Shown: in pieces, positions 1 through 14,000 of the stretch
Layout: every line of letters begins with the position of its first letter
How positions within the stretch are numbered: position 1 is the stretch's first letter
Assembly: GCA_018881555.1 (NCBI GenBank)
Contig: JACAXG010000007.1
Span: forward strand, 12,753,235-12,817,234
Source of the DNA: Amblyornis subalaris
Lineage: Eukaryota > Chordata > Aves > Passeriformes > Ptilonorhynchidae
DNA: 64,000 nucleotides
Direction of reading: 5' to 3'
Translations under genes and position numbers: made by a program
The notes under the pieces: generated by a model
Told to the model about the DNA's origin: nothing
Database searches by the model: none
The model's input: the letters and a program-made list of their open reading frames with translations, nothing else

Positions 1-767
1 GCATCCTGCCGTGCACAAGAGGATGGAGCCCACGTGAGCTCAAGGCCTCCCCTCTCTTCCATTGCTGGCGACCAAAAAGAAATGCAGACACACAAACGAG
101 AGTGCATTTCATCTTTGTGAGGGTATTATATGACACAGCAACCTGGAACAAGCTGAAAAGAAGAGGATGTTAAGCTTGAGCTCCAAGGAAAATGGTACTG
201 TTANCTCCAGAAATGCTTCTGTGGCTTCTTGTGAAATGCCTGCGTTTCTAGTGAAGTAAGCATTTTCCGCCTGGCTGTTTGTTGCCAGCACATCCCAGTT
301 TATCCATGCTTAATCACACCAACAATGGCACAGAACCATTTTAACGTAAAAAATGTTCTTCTGTCCAGCACACTTGGCAGGGAAGAATGGACTAATTTGC
401 GTGAAGTTTGCAGTGCACAGGCTTCCCTTGTCCTGTAGCAAGTCAAAGGGAGGGAGGCTTGATGCTGCTTTTAGTCAGCATGTGACAACTCGGTGATAAG
501 GAGTTTGGCTCCACAGANGAGCAAAGCCAAAGCAAACGACTGCCACAGCAGACTCTAAAGCCTTGACAGAACCGATAGATGAGCCCAGGCTGCCAAAAGG
601 CAGCACTTGTTGCTTGACACAGGAGGACAACAGCACATCGCTCAACACCTCTGGAGTCTGAGCTCCAGTTTAACAGCTCCCAGTCAGGAATGACTGAGAC
701 CAGCTTGCAAACAATGTCAAGACAACCACCGTGTGGTTACATCCAGCTGTCAGAATTATCTTTACTT

Positions 768-783
768 AAAAAAAAAAAAAAAA
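768..783 (+). repeat. 16-base A homopolymer
   Basis: An uninterrupted run of 16 A followed by A-rich sequence to about 800. It may be the degraded tail of a retroposed sequence, but no recognisable body precedes it. Confidence 0.9.
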
Positions 784-3700
784 GCAAACAACAAAAAAAG
801 AGGTGATGCTGTTCCTAGGCTGACAACTGTCTCTGTACAGCATTCCTGCACTTTCCATAGCCATCTTTGGGGCAAGGTCATACAGATAGATGTGACAAGG
901 GGAGCCCTGACATTTAACAGTCTGGGAAGCAACACTGGAGGATTACAGGTAAGATATCAACACGCTTCACCACGAGTTCCTGTTGCAGGAAGCAACTCAG
1001 ATCCACAAACAGCTTCAAAAATGCTGTAAAACAAAGCCTCTGGAAAAAATGCCTTCCCTCTATGTCCAACTGTAGGAAGTACTCTAGAAGGCTGAAGGTG
1101 CTGTTCATTTATAAGAATAAAATGAAAGAAGATTCAGTGTCACATCTGCAATCTTCCAGGGCTAGAAATTAACTGGTGGAAAGGGAAAATCCACAGCTGC
1201 CTAGTGGGACTTGATGCACTTATTGCTACTTCGACAATCTGATAGGATACATAAATTCTTTTTTTTTTTTAACAAGAACCTTGGTTTACCTGTGTTATCT
1301 TCCAGCAGGAGACTGGACTATGTCTGCATTTGAAAGGACAGGGAGGTGTGAGTTTACCAGGGTGACTCGCCGTGTGCATGTGACAGCCACGCTGTACCTT
1401 CACAGTGTCTCTCTTCTCCTCTCTCCCCAGAGCTGCAGCGACTGTGGTCATCACTGCCACCAAAGACACCGCTCCAGCTGCTCGCTGATGCAGCTTGCCC
1501 CTGGGAGCAAACCACGTACAAGCACCACCTCTGCCACACCCGAGTCCATCCAGCTTAGAGGTCTTTGTGCCAGAGCTCTTGCTGGTGTGTCAGCCCCAAG
1601 GAACCTGCTTTTCTGTTGCTGCTGTTGATACAGAGGATCTGGGAGTGTCATGCAGGTCTTAAAAAAAAAGCCTGATTTTGCAGGCAAAAGCACAACAGCC
1701 AAGAACAGACATGGAAAAAAAACTACTAAAGAGACTTGATCACCGTCTGTTGCAGTTTGCCTTTGTAGGTTTAGCTATTAGAGCCTCAGGTTTCTAATAA
1801 GCATTTGACTTCACAGCTTTTCTCTGAATTCACAGCTTTTAGAGCAAAGCTGACTGACCACTAGTGTCAGCTGGTTGTAACCTAAGCACAGGACACTTAC
1901 CTACACAAAGGAAATCACAAACTCCATCTCGAAATATTTCTTTCAGAGCACTCCCATAGCAGACTAACAACCATTTAAATTGAATTACTTGGTTCTTCAT
2001 CAAGAATAAAAACACAGCTTTAATGCACAGGGCCAAAAAAAATTAATTTCTCTTGATCTTACTCCCAGAAAACATTTCTGTTTTCAGCTACCTGTAGCTC
2101 TCAAGGGTAAAAAAAGACTCTGTCAGAACAGGAGCAGAGCAGCCTTCTATCTTTCTTTTGCACAGCTTACCACAAGGCAAGGATAAAATAATTTCTGCTT
2201 GTTCTGCTTTTATCATTTTTGTTATTATATGCTAACTACCACAGCACACCATTTTAAAACACTCCTGTACAAAGAAGGTTTTTACAAAGAGTAGAGGCCC
2301 CAGGACTGCTACACACAGAGCCCAGCAGGTCGCCTCTTGTAGGTGATGCACAGGCTGGAGTCATTGCCATTGGCACACTCGGATCAGGAGACAGGCTGAG
2401 CTCCTCAGGCCCACACCTTAAGTTAGCCCTGCTGAGATGGTGATAAAGAAATAGTCAGANGTCTTCACCAGCAAAATCCTTACAGGTTGTTTTTTAATAA
2501 TATTCTATGCGTTGCCAAAGGGCAAGTTCTGAGCCAAAAGTTAATGGTTTCCTACTTGATGCCCTTTGGACTTTGAGAGACAAGAATTTCAGTACTTTCT
2601 CTCATAAATACACTTTTCCAGCTCTCTGTTGCAAAATGCAACCCAGAAAGGCAAAATATTCAGCAGCAGCATGTGCCTCATTTTGAACAGCTCTGTCAGC
2701 TTTCTCTCAAAGAAGCTGGAGCACAGTTTACATCTCTCCCTCCTGAAATCCAACAATGGATGGAAACAATGCAAGACAATATAAAAGTGCCAGTGAAGCA
2801 TCTGTAACTACTTAAAAACAACAGAACAAGCAGAAAGTCATTAGTAAGACTACTGAAACCCACAAATTAAATTATGTATTTCTCCCCTGAGGAAAACGGG
2901 AGGTTGAGCATCACAAACTATTCCAGAGGAAAAGACCATCTGGGCAGAATTTTGAAAATCACAGCAAGTGCATTAGCATGGACTGGGCGTTTGGCCAGAG
3001 GGAACTTACCAAAAACTGAAGACCTCAGGGGGCTCAGCGGACAGTGACCTGGAGGCTGAGATCTGAAACAACACAAACTGAAACGAAACTCTTTGCAGCA
3101 ACCAGAAGAGACTTGGTTTTGCTTGAATAACACCAACACGTTTGCGTCCTTGATTAAAAGTAAGAGAATGAAGCACTTAAAAAATGAAATATTGTGAAAC
3201 CTAAAAGAGACAGTAACATTTTATGGGATGAAAGGTTTAAACAGTTTTCAGTTTAGTCATGTCATTCAGATGATTTTAGCCTAGGAATGAATAAAATATG
3301 CCTATTCATACCATCCAGCACAGGAAACTGCACTTTATACCTTTCCTACACACGCAGTCAGTGAACAGAGGTAAATCAAGATACCTGAATTAGGCCTGAG
3401 GAAAAAACCTTTCCTTTTCCATGGAATTGCATACCTAAGGCTGGGCTCTCTGAATATCCCTTTAGATGCCCACCACCAGAAACTCCCAAGGAAAGAAAGC
3501 TCTGCTTTCTGATCTGCTTTAGTCACTACGTGGCCAAAATTTTGAGATTAGCAGATGTCTCAGAAAAAGCAGGCAAGGATCCAGTCAAGCTGAACATAAT
3601 CAGAAACTGCACCTGAGATTTCAGCTGCAAAAAGCCTTCCAGTAGCACAGGATGCCCATTAGACTGAAGTTACTCTTCCATTCTCGGAGCAGTGCACATG

Positions 3701-5050
3701 CAAACCTGCTTCCAGGGAGTGAAGGACAAGGCCACCATTCCAACATTAACACTTGCAGACAAGCTTTTTATTGTGAAAACATCTGGATAAATCTGTTAGC
3801 CCCAGCACAGTTATTGTCACTCCTTAGGGGGTAACAAAAATCAANATCTGTCCTTTCATTTTCACGACACACCATCCAATTAACAGCAGATACCTATACA
3901 AAATAAAAGACTATTTTGAGAACTGATTTTTAAAGATGGACATTTATCATTTTTCTGCAGAATAAATGGCTAGAATAAGTTTAATTCATGTTTATTAAGG
4001 TCCATGCAAGTTGCTCTAGAAGCGACAAATACAATTATCTTTAATATGGGAATAAATTTATAATGAAATCCTGGCTTTCACTTGTTAAAATAACATACTT
4101 CACAGTAAGTATAGATTTTGGCAAAGCAATGCTCCCCTGCCACACAGCACATGCTTAATGAAGTTACTCCTCAGCTGTTACTGAACCGAGCTGAGCCAAA
4201 ATGAGATAAGCTGAGTTCTTAAGCACTCCTAGTCCATTAAAATGGAAACCTCCACTGAAGAAAAACACTTTACAGTTTCAATCTAAAAACTATGTCAGCT
4301 TATTGAAAAGACAATCATTCTATCTTCTCTCAAAGTAATTAGAGCAGAAAGTAATCACAGAAGGGAATTAAGTATTTTTGGTCAGATTTCCCACCAGGCT
4401 CACCCAGACCAGCTGTATTCACACAACCTCATATCTTTCCCTTTGCCTTGTCATGTCCTGGCCAGCAACAGCTCTGGCACAGGTATACTGAAAGAAAGCC
4501 AAGGGCACTTGCATGCCCTGCAATTAATATGCAAGATTCTAATTTACATATTAAAAAAATTACATTCTAGGAAGGTAATGAACAGCCATTTTCTTAACAA
4601 AACAAACTATTTTCTCTGGTCTGAACAAATGATCCTATTATTACACAGCCCACATGAACACAGATGGCAAGATTTTTTGGTTTCAGAAAAAACACCCAAG
4701 ACTTTTTCGCATGGAAAACCATGTCACTGGAACAGTATGTGCTGCAAAATGGAGCTTTAATAGTCAATAAAGACAGAAAAAAAGACACTGCTTGCTACCT
4801 CGTAGCTAGCAGGTTTTCAAATTATGGAATTCATCTGTCACTCTCCACTTAGCATATCTGTGTCACTTCAGCAAGTACTGCCACCATCAGATACTTATTT
4901 TAATAGTAAACAGGTAAATGAATAGTGTAAAGAGTAATAAAATGGGGAGGAAAAAGAGACAAGACCATTAAGTCAAGACTTTTTTTTTCCTTTTTCTCTG
5001 ACACTGAAGAGTGAATATTCCTCTTTGACTCACTTTAAAAGGGAAGGAAT

Positions 5051-5078
5051 GAGAGAGAGAGAGAGGGAGAGAGAAAGA
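5051..5078 (+). repeat. (GA)n microsatellite
   Basis: A GA dinucleotide array with a few GGGA interruptions. It is purine-only on the plus strand. Confidence 0.9.
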
Positions 5079-7308
5079 TTTAACAAGGTAATTTAATACA
5101 GGAGAAATCTTCAAGCTTATTTCAGGCCCAGATCTCTAGTGGTGCCTGCAAGGTGCTTCTTAAGGGTAAACAGAACATACTGCATGGATTTACATAAAGC
5201 AAACTCTGGTCCAAACTTCAGAGTGGCTTGAGATTTGTCCCTAAAAATTCAAAGCCTTTATCTTTACAGCCTTTGTTCTCCACAGCAGCTGGTAAGCTGT
5301 GGTCTGTCAAGCGGTTCTCAAGGTTCTTGAGCAGGCTGGCTGTGCCACGGTGCCCACACTTACTCCTGAGGGGGCAAAATTCAAAATGCACAGGTCTGCT
5401 CCACCGTGGGGTCTGGGGACCTGCGGGAATGTGGCTGCTTTTCACCCCAGCACTCGCATTTGTTAGCACAGNTGAGCTGTCAGGAGATTGTAGTAGCCGC
5501 TGAGTTCTGCCCTGACAAGCTGCTTCCCTCCGTTCCTCCGGTTCCAGGGCTAGCTTGGGCTCGAGAGGCAGCCCAAAACGCAGCCGCATCTTGGAAGCTC
5601 AGGGCTGCAACATTTCATATTTGGTTTCTAGCCTGCCTTCAGTTGCTCCTTTGAATCACTGCTTCCACGCCGGGCAGAGCAGGGGGACCGGGGGAGTGAG
5701 GGGAGCGAAGAAAGAAGAGCTTTTGCCCGCAGGGTGTGTTTCCTAAGGAAAAGCCCCAGCACCCTCTGGTTTGTGTAGCCCACACGGAAAATCTGCCTCC
5801 CTTACAAATCGCTGCTGCACACATGCTGCCACGTTTATTAACCACCCCACTAGAAGGGAAGCCTGTGTCTTCTTCCGGTCTTCCCATTCCTTTTCATAAA
5901 ATATAGTGTACCCATTGCACAAGAGATTATCTGAATTTTGCAAAGATCTTTTGTTCATTATTTTCTAGAAGACAATAGCATGCGTTCAGGGAACATAAAA
6001 ATGTTTTATTCACTATCTTCAGCTGACTCTTATTTTTCCTCTACCCCAGTAATAGAGTTAATACATTTGTACACACCCTCAATGTAGCATTTCACATTCC
6101 ACCTGGAGATATATCTTTTTGTCTTTGAAATATCTATGAACTGCATTAAATAATCACTGTAAGCCATCTTCTGTTGATAACTTTATCATTTTGCTGCCGT
6201 GAATTATTCATACAAAACCAACACCGTATCACTATATATATTATTACAGGAAAGCAATTAAGGTAGAATGCATGGTTTCAAGAAAATGGAAATCCCTCTA
6301 TTCTGCTGCACAGAGCAGATTGTTTCCATCCCTTACTTAGGTCAGTGTCAGAAAACATCAGAAGTCTGCAGAGCTGTTTGGGTGTACGTGTGTGTAGAGG
6401 GGATTGTTGTTCAGTAGTGTTACCAGTTGCAGGAGAATAAAGACAGGCCATGTTTCTTAGCCCTAATGCCTGGCTCCAACATAGCACTTGTCATCAAAGC
6501 ACATATAAAAAAGTTGAGTGCAATTTCTTTCCCCTGGCCACAGCAGGTGAGACAGAGGCATGGCACAGTCTGCCTGCAGTTGTACTCACAGCTCCTGCCT
6601 GCTGCAAGGTGCCTCCAATTCTCAGTGCATGACCTGATCAGCCACACCAGCAAACAAAACCTCAGCCCAGCAGCTAGAAGTGGCTGGTTTTAAAAATGCA
6701 GCAAGTGGTTTCAGGTGCCTTGACACCTGTGTATTGCTTTCATGTACCTGTGAAAGTCACTGATCCCTTAACACCAGCCTGTAAATTAAATTCTACACTG
6801 TGACTTACTTCATGGAAGAATCTGAGTCCATCTGAGCACCAATCTTGTATCTATTTGAACCACGATTTGGTAAAGACATTCTTATTTCTTTCACAGGGCA
6901 CTCCTTATATGAGACAAGAGTATNCAATACTCATCNGTTGCCTTTTTTTTTTTTCCATTTAACAACTCCTGGAAAACTGAATCAAGCACTCTCCAATCTA
7001 AAGTACATATCAAATTCACGGATGTAGTTGATTTAATGAAACCAACGGGGAAATTTGTATAGACAGTATGGTTTTTGTGTTTAGACCACATTTAACGCAA
7101 ACATGCCAGAACAGAAAACAGGAGTTGTCCCCACAGTCTCCCACAGCTGTCATTATGTCCTGGAACAGCTAGCCTGTGGAAAAAATTAATCCTGGATGGT
7201 GCTGACAGAAAATGGAAACATTCCACAGCGAGACATCTCCCCAAAGCTCCCTGTTCATCACGAAAAGCTTTTGCTATGAGAAAGTATAAATTCTATTAGA
7301 CAGACATG

Positions 7309-7336
7309 TATATATATATATATACATATATATATA
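7309..7336. repeat. (TA)n microsatellite
   Basis: An alternating TA array broken once by a C, so it is self-complementary on both strands and likely variable in length. Confidence 0.9.
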
Positions 7337-8230
7337 AAATGGGGAGGGAGGAGGGTTACTAGTTTGAATAATGAGTTATTCTTTCCTAGAAAGCACCAAA
7401 GAAGTCAATGAAACATTTTCTCACTCTACACAGACCTATTTTGGGTAATAACTGTGAAACAGAAAAGGAAAAAAAANTTAAGCAAAAATAAGAAAATCTT
7501 GCCAACAGGGTTCAAATTCTGAGGAAAAAAAAATNAAGAAAGAAGTCTCAGTTCTTTGAAAAGCTGAATTGGTAAAAAAAAACATAAAGAAATTCGTCCT
7601 GCTTTGCTGCTTTCCCCCACATCAGCAGCTGTGTCTTCTCACCACTCACCACAATAGCAAGATGGGACCACAAAATAAACTGGGACTGTATAGTCAAGCA
7701 AAAAGACCAAAACACACAGCTATTAGATATAGAAAGTGAAGTGAAGCCTTTTCCCTCTGCTCAATGCTGTTCAGCACAAAGATGAAACCACAGCCCAAAG
7801 TGAAAGTGGTGAGGCTGAGCTTCTGTCCAGCATGTCCTTGAGGTCTACAAGACATCTCCAGCCTATCTGGAAATCTTGCTCACTGGGCAGTGGAAATTAT
7901 TGGGCAGAGAGGAAACATCCTGTGAGCAACAATTAGGCAAGAAAAATAAACCCTTCTGCCTTTAGGTAGTAGCTATGTCCCCCTGCTGATGTGTCCTTCC
8001 TTATCATCTGGAAACAGCCCTCANGGATGTAGAGCACAGAAAAATCACCTCTAGGATTGCAAGAAACCACTTTAGGTTTGATGGAAAGAAAAAAANCCCT
8101 CTGTCAAGTCACTTTCTCTCCCATTTGCACAATGAGACGATGGTCGAATAAGCACTATCCGCTTCTTCACACTCAGCAACCCAGAGCACAAAACAAACCA
8201 GGGAGCTGGCAGGTTAGCCGAACATAACAT

Positions 8231-8270
8231 GCTGTGTAATTTATTATACACAGCTCCCTAATGAGCTGTG
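8231..8270. repeat. overlapping inverted repeats
   Basis: Two 8-bp inverted repeats share a central arm. GCTGTGTA at 8231-8238 pairs with TACACAGC at 8247-8254, and CACAGCTC at 8249-8256 pairs with GAGCTGTG at 8263-8270. The two pairings are mutually exclusive. Loops are 8 and 6 bases. It lies in A+T-rich unannotated DNA; a function is not shown. Confidence 0.6.
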
Positions 8271-11200
8271 AAATAAATTCAGATGTGGCCATTTTAGCAA
8301 ATTCAGAATAATCTCTGTCTCTCAAATATCTGAGCTACTGATTCACAGTTTGTTCACAAATGGAAATGTCACTCCCCTAGTCTGTTGCTGCTGGTTTTGA
8401 TGTAAGGGGAGCAGCAACAATTCTGTATCTCCTCTTTGCATCACAGAGGTACCTGAGCATTCCAACCAAGCTCAAGTTTCTCTCCTGGCTGGGACTGCAC
8501 AGTCTCTTTGCAGTGCCCTCACTGCAGGGAGGATGTTTTCTAAGAATTTTGAGACAGGTCAAAAAACATCTTTATCCGAGAACTTTGGCAAGGACTATCC
8601 TGGTTACTCTTCCACATAGTTATCATACTTTTCTCCATTTAACCATAAAACCAGTTCTTTACTAAGCATACCTTATGAGCTAGGGTTGTTTGTTGGGTGT
8701 TTTTTATTTGCTTTTTGTTTTTTTTCAAAAGTGAGAGGAGCAGATACACATTAAAGGTAGCAAAAAATATAGTGGGCTTGTGCTTGTGACCCTCAAAGAC
8801 ACATGATGGCATGCAACAGGTAAGATGCCCGTATTTGAGCCCAAGACTGCAAGTAACTATAAATTTCTCACACTATAAATTTCTCAGCCTTCAAGACATT
8901 TGTATTCTGTCACACCCAGTTTTAAGTCCCAGGCGAAGGTGATTTTCAGACTATTATATTTCATTAGCAAGAAGCTTTCTGGATACTCATTTTTAATTTT
9001 CCCTTCCTTAATTAAGTCCAACCACTTCTAGTTACACCTTTGTGTGCTTCATTAAATCATTTAATTTCCTCCTTGGTATTTAATAGCCTTCAGTTATTTG
9101 CAGACCGCTGGGCTCTGTTCTCACCCTTTAGGTTGGCTAGTGGCCAAAGCTAAACTAGCCAGCTCAGATCCTCAGCTGGCATAAATCACCTTAGAACTTT
9201 TAATCTTTCTCATACTGCACAAGTCGTTCATTCCAAGTCAACAATCTGCTCATCAATTTTTTCTCTTTCAGCTCTGACCTCTCCCTACTGATAACACAAT
9301 GCCCAGACTCAGCACAACATTTGAGAAATGAGTGCACCAGCGTTCTTCTGTAAAGGCAGCCCGGATTGCCACTGGCTTTTTCTAGGCAGGTTGCAAACCA
9401 ATGTCTAATTCTGGTCTGCTATCTGGATAGTAGACTCTCGGTCTCCTTCTTTCCATGTCTCCGTATTTTCTTTCCATGTTGTGGATGTTTTTGATAAAAA
9501 TCACTGGGAAAAAAATACAATTTAATAAAACTTAACTGATTTCCACGTACAATTTTGTAGTTTTTCCCTGCTCCAGTGCTTTTGTGTGTCATATTGAATC
9601 ACAGAATCTCGGGTCTGTTTATTTCATCCAGTAAAACACAAGCCCCAAACGAATCTCCTTGGAGTGTGCACCGTTTAAATGTGTGGGTTTAGCTGCCTCT
9701 GAAATGCAATGGCATAATGCCCATTCAAACCTGCTCACCAGGAGAGATGTGGGGGACANCCGTGGTGCTTACAGATGTCTACAGTGCAGAACTGAAGGAA
9801 CAAATAGAACTCCCCCAATCTGAAGTATTATCTAGCAGTGCTAGAGCTGCTGCGCAAACAGAAAGCCAGTCCTTGGCTATGTTGCTTTGCAGCGNATGTC
9901 ATTCAGAGAATTGCAGGCCTGCCTGTGAGTAACTTTCACTGCTTGCTACTGAAGGAACTATGCATGCTGCACACTGCTCTCAGGAGGTGCAGAACGGATC
10001 TCTCTAATTGGATGCATTGTCCTCAGTAATTTCCCAATGACTTCAGCTGGATAACTGACAGAAGGAAATAGCTTCAGGCNTCTGTGTCTCTGAGGACTCC
10101 GCTTCCCTCACAGCCCAAGGCAGATGTTGCTGGTTCTGCTGCTCGAGGGACCGTGCTTCTGACTTTGGCTTCTAAGCATAAATGCAGTCGCACAGTCCAG
10201 AGTGTTCAGAGGTCATTCTGTGCCACGCAGCTCCTCAGAAACAGCCCCACTCGCAGGCTGCGGATGTGAAGCGCGACAAATGGGCATTCTATGAACAGCA
10301 ATGGTTCCTCACAACAGAGAAGGCAGGCTCACGGTGCTGATAAAAGACAGGAAAGGCATTTAACATCCAGCTTTTCAANTGCCTAAGTAGAGCGATTATT
10401 CTCCTCAAGAAAGAAAACAATCATGACTGGGGTATTGCAAAATAGTGCGAGCTGAACACAAATGCCAGGAAATAGTTTTCGACAGAACTGACACAGCTGA
10501 CCTAGTGTTTAGCAAACAGGTCAGTAGCTGGGGCTATCCCAGAGGGCTGCAAATGTCAGCATGGCCAAGTAATTTCTGTGTGAGATGAAGGGAATTACAT
10601 CCTATCCATTCTCTCAGAACAGCAGCATAAGGGACAGTGGCATGACTGCCAGCTTCTAGAAAGATGACTGCAGGTTGCTTCCTGCCCTCCCACACTAAAA
10701 CTGAATACCTTTTGCATCCCATAAGGTGTATACATCTATCCCACNGAAGAACAACAGGATGGTGAGCTGAGAATTACCTAAGTGCAGGTTAATGAAATAA
10801 AAGCTGTCTTCTAAGACACACTGGAAATAACACCAGTAACAAACAGCCCTTCGAGCTCGCCAAAGAGCAGTCAGGGGATCAGATGTTCAGATTTGCTAAT
10901 TAGACAATTCCTTGCTATGTCTTACTAAATAACCGAAATAAATCATGACTGCTTTAGAAAGTGCTGTTCTTTACCTTCAGATANATCAGACTGAACACTC
11001 TCAGCTCCTTGAGGCAGACTGATTAACACGTTAGAAACTGCAGACTATGAGAAAGCTGTTCCCAACGCATTCATTCTCAAGACCAGAACCGGCCACATTA
11101 TTTAAAGCTGCTCTGGAGCTGCTCTAAGCTGCACCATACACAAGGTATCCTAACACAGAGAGTACCAGTGCAGGAAACCAGCAGGACCCAGACAGATATG

Positions 11201-13199
11201 GTCTGTACCTTCCTTCCACACGGGCTGCATATTTTTTCTACATCATTATTAGATGCTAGCAATATTATAAGGACTGCTAATATTTGTCCCATCAACGATC
11301 TCAAAGGTCAATTCTGCTCTCAGCCACTAGATGTTCAGCCCTGATCTACGCCAAATGTGGGTACAGCCACAGTGATCCAAAAATTAATGCTGTTACTAAC
11401 TGTTGACAGGAACATCTCCCATTCNCACATAAACACCATTTTTCTCCAGCTGTGAAACGTGCAAGAGCTTTGGATGTCTTTCTAATCCAAGGAAAATCCA
11501 CACAAAAGTTGTAATTTTAATTCAGCCCCTTTGAGTAGCATAAAGTAATCTGTATGTAGCAGAGCCCAGCCAAATTTCAGTATAGATGAAAGATTNATGA
11601 TATAAGAAGATAAGAGACAAGTCAATACAGGAAAAAGTTGAAATCTGAGTAGTTTACCCAGCAATTTATAGGAAGACAAAGTTGTAAGTAAGGCTGAAAA
11701 GACAAAACCAGACCTGAGTCGAGAGTCGAGCTCTCATTAGAAGTTCTGACAAATCAGTGCACTGCAAATTATCNTGGACTTTAAAAGATGCAGTTTGAAA
11801 CTAGACAATTTTTAAACTAATGTAATACAAGGAGAATTAAGTATNTTTTCTATTAGAGAAGTCTTCCTTCCTAGGGGCGATCTTTCTTTTGTTTTCCATN
11901 ACTTAAACTGTTTTAATTCCACTGCTGACAAAAACAAGTCCCATTATGGCTANAAGATTCATTTTTTTCCAAAATTATCTTGTTCTGTAAATCAGATCTG
12001 CAGAGATTTAAAGCGTGAACCGTGTAAGTTTTGAGGCTTTTAAGGTTTCCTGAAAAAGTTCACCTCTTGGACTAACCTCTTGGTCATGCAGAACCACACT
12101 GATCCNCACAAAACTTTTGACATATGTACCCTGCCTGGAATACTAGTGCTGACTTCTGTCGCAGTGTATCTAAGTGTTAGGGTAGTGACAGGCTCTTTGC
12201 CTTCAATTTTAGAGNAGTTTTACCTCAAGACCCTATCTAATTGGGATGCAGCCACTTCAAAAAGAAGAAATGNGAGAGGGCATTATCAAAAGTCTCCTGC
12301 AATGCCTGTTTTAATTAAGCTGTGTTGAATCAACTGCACTTTGAGCCTCCTATGCCTTTGTTTGCTGGGTATGAATCATCTTCATCATTTNTGATTTCAT
12401 TCTTTTGCTGATGGAAAAGATAGCAGGAAAGGATTCCTCAGGATTGATTAACTAAGCTCTCACCCCATTGCCCTTGGTAAGTTTAAAGAGAACTGGAGGT
12501 TATAATCGTCTTTATCACCGTGCGATGCAGAGCCATGCAGATTTCCATCTTTCACTTTACCATGACTTTGCACTTAAAGGAGCACATAGCTCTGCTAGAG
12601 CAACCATCCCCTCTGTCTCCAGCCAAGAGTCCCCAAGACAGTCCTGGATAGCTACACCACNCTGTGAATGCCCCTTCGGTGAGCACAGCTTTGTAAAAGT
12701 GCTCATTGTGGTCTGGAGAACACAACATTAATTGTATGGGGGTTGAAATCGGTGCTTCACCCTGTACTGCCTGTGTGACTTTGGGCTGTTCATGTTGGGT
12801 TACAGCACAGCAGGAATGCCTGTTTCCTGTTCTGTGAAATGCACAGACTGGCTTTGTTCTTCAAGGACAGCACCTACNGCAAGCATATGAGCCTGGAAAA
12901 AGGACTGCAGGGCCAGAAGGGTGTATGAAGGGAAAACATAGTGTTTTAGGGCAAGTTAGAAAAGAGATGACACAGGGGTCTCAGAAATCACCCTTCTTTT
13001 GGGCTTAGAGGTGCAAACCCATGTGCAAGAGTCAATTTAGTTCAACCATCACAAACCTCATCTTGGATGAGGGATGAGTGCAGAAGACTGCTTGAAACAT
13101 TTATGACTAGTAAAACTCTTTTAACGGAGGAAATGTAGTCCAAATTTCGGAAACCAAAGCAGCTGATTGTGTGTCATGGCCCAGTAACAAAATTCTTGG

Positions 13200-14000
13200 T
13201 GCAAACCTGCCTGAGGAGAGCTGGGCTTGTGGGTGCCATTAGACTCTAACTGCCCTAATCAACCTCTCCTGGTGCCTCCAGCCTCCACACACAGTCCAGC
13301 AGCTCTATTCAAGCTCAGGTCTGAACACGCCTACCCTTTCTGTGAACTATGCAAAATGGTTTGGGCTCAGCCTTGTTCTTTGCTGAGCCTGACTTGCTTA
13401 ACAGATTTCCTGTCTTGCTCTGGAACTTGATAAATCCTTGAGTGTTTGCCTGATGGTCAGTGGGCTGTTACTGGGACTTGTTGCCATCAACTCTGCCCTG
13501 CTTGTGCTGCTTGGCAGTGAGCCTCATACTGGGGAAGTGCTGTGCATCCTGCTGCTGGTCTTCCCTCTCCCAGACAAGTGTCCTGTGTGCAGTGACTGGC
13601 TGAGCACCGCTTGCTCAGGGGTCTGCCCCTGCCACAGATACTGAGCCTGGTTCTGAGGCTGGTAACCGAATGTTCCTTGCAGGGCCATGTGTGGTGGGAA
13701 AGCCCAGAAGGCACAACTGAGAAATGTGTGGGGCAGGGCAACATGAAGCAGAGANGCCTTGGTTTGTTTGCAGCTGAGAGACCTGAGTGGGTTTGCAAGA
13801 GCTCCTGGCCCAAACTTGGGCAGCTGGGTGCCCCTGGACTGCGAGGTGGCAGAGCAGCAGCTTTAAGAGAAGCCACGGATACTGAGAAAGACTTGGACAG
13901 ATACATTTTTGGGGGAGCAGGCAACCGTTTGAATGAGGGTCTTGTGCGATTTATGTGCTGCTGCTTCTCTATGGAAGGGAGCAGATGAGAAAAGGGATGT
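13200..14000 (+). mobile_element. possible degraded LTR or other retroelement (uncertain)
   Basis: Base composition changes here to a C+T and G-rich stretch with unusually few stops on both strands: a 145-codon frame on the minus strand (13487-13924) and a 125-codon frame on the plus strand (13611-13988) overlap. Neither translation is recognisable. The style (polypyrimidine blocks, a GATAAATCC motif near 13430, promoter-like G+C) recalls avian retroviral LTRs, but I see no TG/CA termini or target duplication. Treat it as a candidate only. Confidence 0.2.

Larger units (their letters stand above)
1..13190. other. gene-free A+T-rich DNA
   Basis: I see no exon with flanking splice sites that translates to a known protein on either strand. 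Open frames are short (under about 125 codons), overlap one another on both strands and lack codon bias or recognisable motifs. The stretch holds simple repeats (A tract at 768, GA tract at 5051, TA tract at 7309), a palindrome cluster at 8231, and many isolated N bases. It lies beyond the 3' side of NOA1 and is probably intergenic, or possibly a large intron of a gene outside the window. Confidence 0.6.

Noticed and set aside
9595..9660. CR1-like tail word (AATCACAGAATC)
   Set aside because: Only the short tail word matches; the following sequence lacks the GGTTGGAAAAGACC block seen in the NOA1 intron copy, so chance is as likely.
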